Assembly: GCA_900555725.1 (NCBI GenBank)
Contig: USMD01000012.1
Coordinates: 1-30,149 of the forward strand
DNA from: an uncultured Garciella sp.
Lineage (GTDB): Bacteria > Bacillota > Clostridia > Eubacteriales > Garciellaceae
Length of the DNA stretch: 30,149 bases
Reading direction: 5' to 3'
Under the pieces are notes generated by a model, which was given only the letters and a program-made list of their open reading frames with translations, made no database searches and was not told the DNA's origin. Positions 30,112-30,149 of this stretch are shown here, in pieces (position 1 is the first letter of the stretch; every line of letters begins with the position of its first letter). The position numbers and the translations under genes are program-made.

Positions 30112-30149
30112 CTGTCTCTTATACACATCTCCGAGCCCACGAGACAGGC
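30112..30149 (-). other. Nextera/Tn5 sequencing adapter (contamination)
   Basis: Bases 30112-30145 are the exact reverse complement of bases 1-34; 30112-30130 is the Tn5 mosaic end. The trailing AGGC (30146-30149) is where an i7 index would begin. Native sequence ends at about 30111. Confidence 0.97.

Noticed and set aside
1..30145. 34-bp perfect terminal inverted repeats with a Tn5 mosaic end, as if the contig were a composite transposon
   Set aside because: The whole 34-mer, not only the mosaic end, equals the commercial Nextera i7 adapter, and there is no transposase inside.

Overview
The window looks like a chromosomal contig from a low-GC, endospore-forming anaerobe of class Clostridia (Bacillota). 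Codon use is AT-rich, Shine-Dalgarno sequences are strong, and several starts are TTG or GTG. The gene set is typical of the class: SipL, SpoIIR, SleB/YpeB, a GerA-type operon, Veg and a PPi-dependent phosphofructokinase. I cannot name the genus from sequence alone. Both ends carry the same 34-base Nextera/Tn5 sequencing adapter in opposite orientations (1-34 and 30112-30145), so the contig ends are library artefacts and not biological boundaries.

Layout. 111-797 (-): UPF0173 metallo-beta-lactamase-fold hydrolase. 1076-2569: unrecognised protein with a long acidic repeat linker. 2763-3353: YhcN/YlaJ-type spore lipoprotein. 3482-4873: unusual fusion of a SpoIID domain to an N-acetylmuramoyl-L-alanine amidase. 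4999-5271: veg behind two tandem promoters. 5416-6999: SipL (spore coat/cortex morphogenesis). 7141-8692: ispE overlapping a GntR/FadR-type regulator. 8866-13023: a tight germinant-receptor operon of a 2-TM small protein, then GerA-family A, B and C subunits. 13121-14071: SpoIIR with an expanded Glu/Lys-rich tail. 14204-15673: PLP-dependent Orn/Lys/Arg decarboxylase. 15825-17912: sleB-ypeB. 18226-21537: ddl, a DUF1934 gene and argS. 21722-22936: PPi-phosphofructokinase. 23224-24573: CNNM/CorC-type transporter behind a promoter-leader-terminator region. 24691-26595: long clostridial glutamine synthetase. 26808-28976: topoisomerase III. 28979-29215: radical SAM gene remnant. 29227-29790: VanZ-family membrane protein.

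About half the window is sporulation and germination machinery. SpoIIR signals from forespore to mother cell, SipL anchors the coat, the SpoIID-amidase fusion should act on peptidoglycan, the Ger operon senses germinants, and SleB/YpeB break down the cortex. The rest is housekeeping: cell-wall precursor synthesis, isoprenoids, translation, glycolysis, nitrogen assimilation and DNA topology.

I found no CRISPR array, prophage, intact mobile element, tRNA or rRNA. The best candidates for new biology are regulatory. (i) Upstream of yhcN, the spoIID fusion, spoIIR and, more weakly, ddl, a segment complementary to the ribosome-binding site lies at or just before the predicted promoter. Read-through mRNA could therefore be translationally silenced while locally initiated mRNA is not. 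(ii) An unassigned leader of about 90 nt ends in an 18-bp terminator upstream of the CNNM transporter gene. (iii) The SpoIID-amidase fusion appears to lack the SpoIID catalytic Glu.
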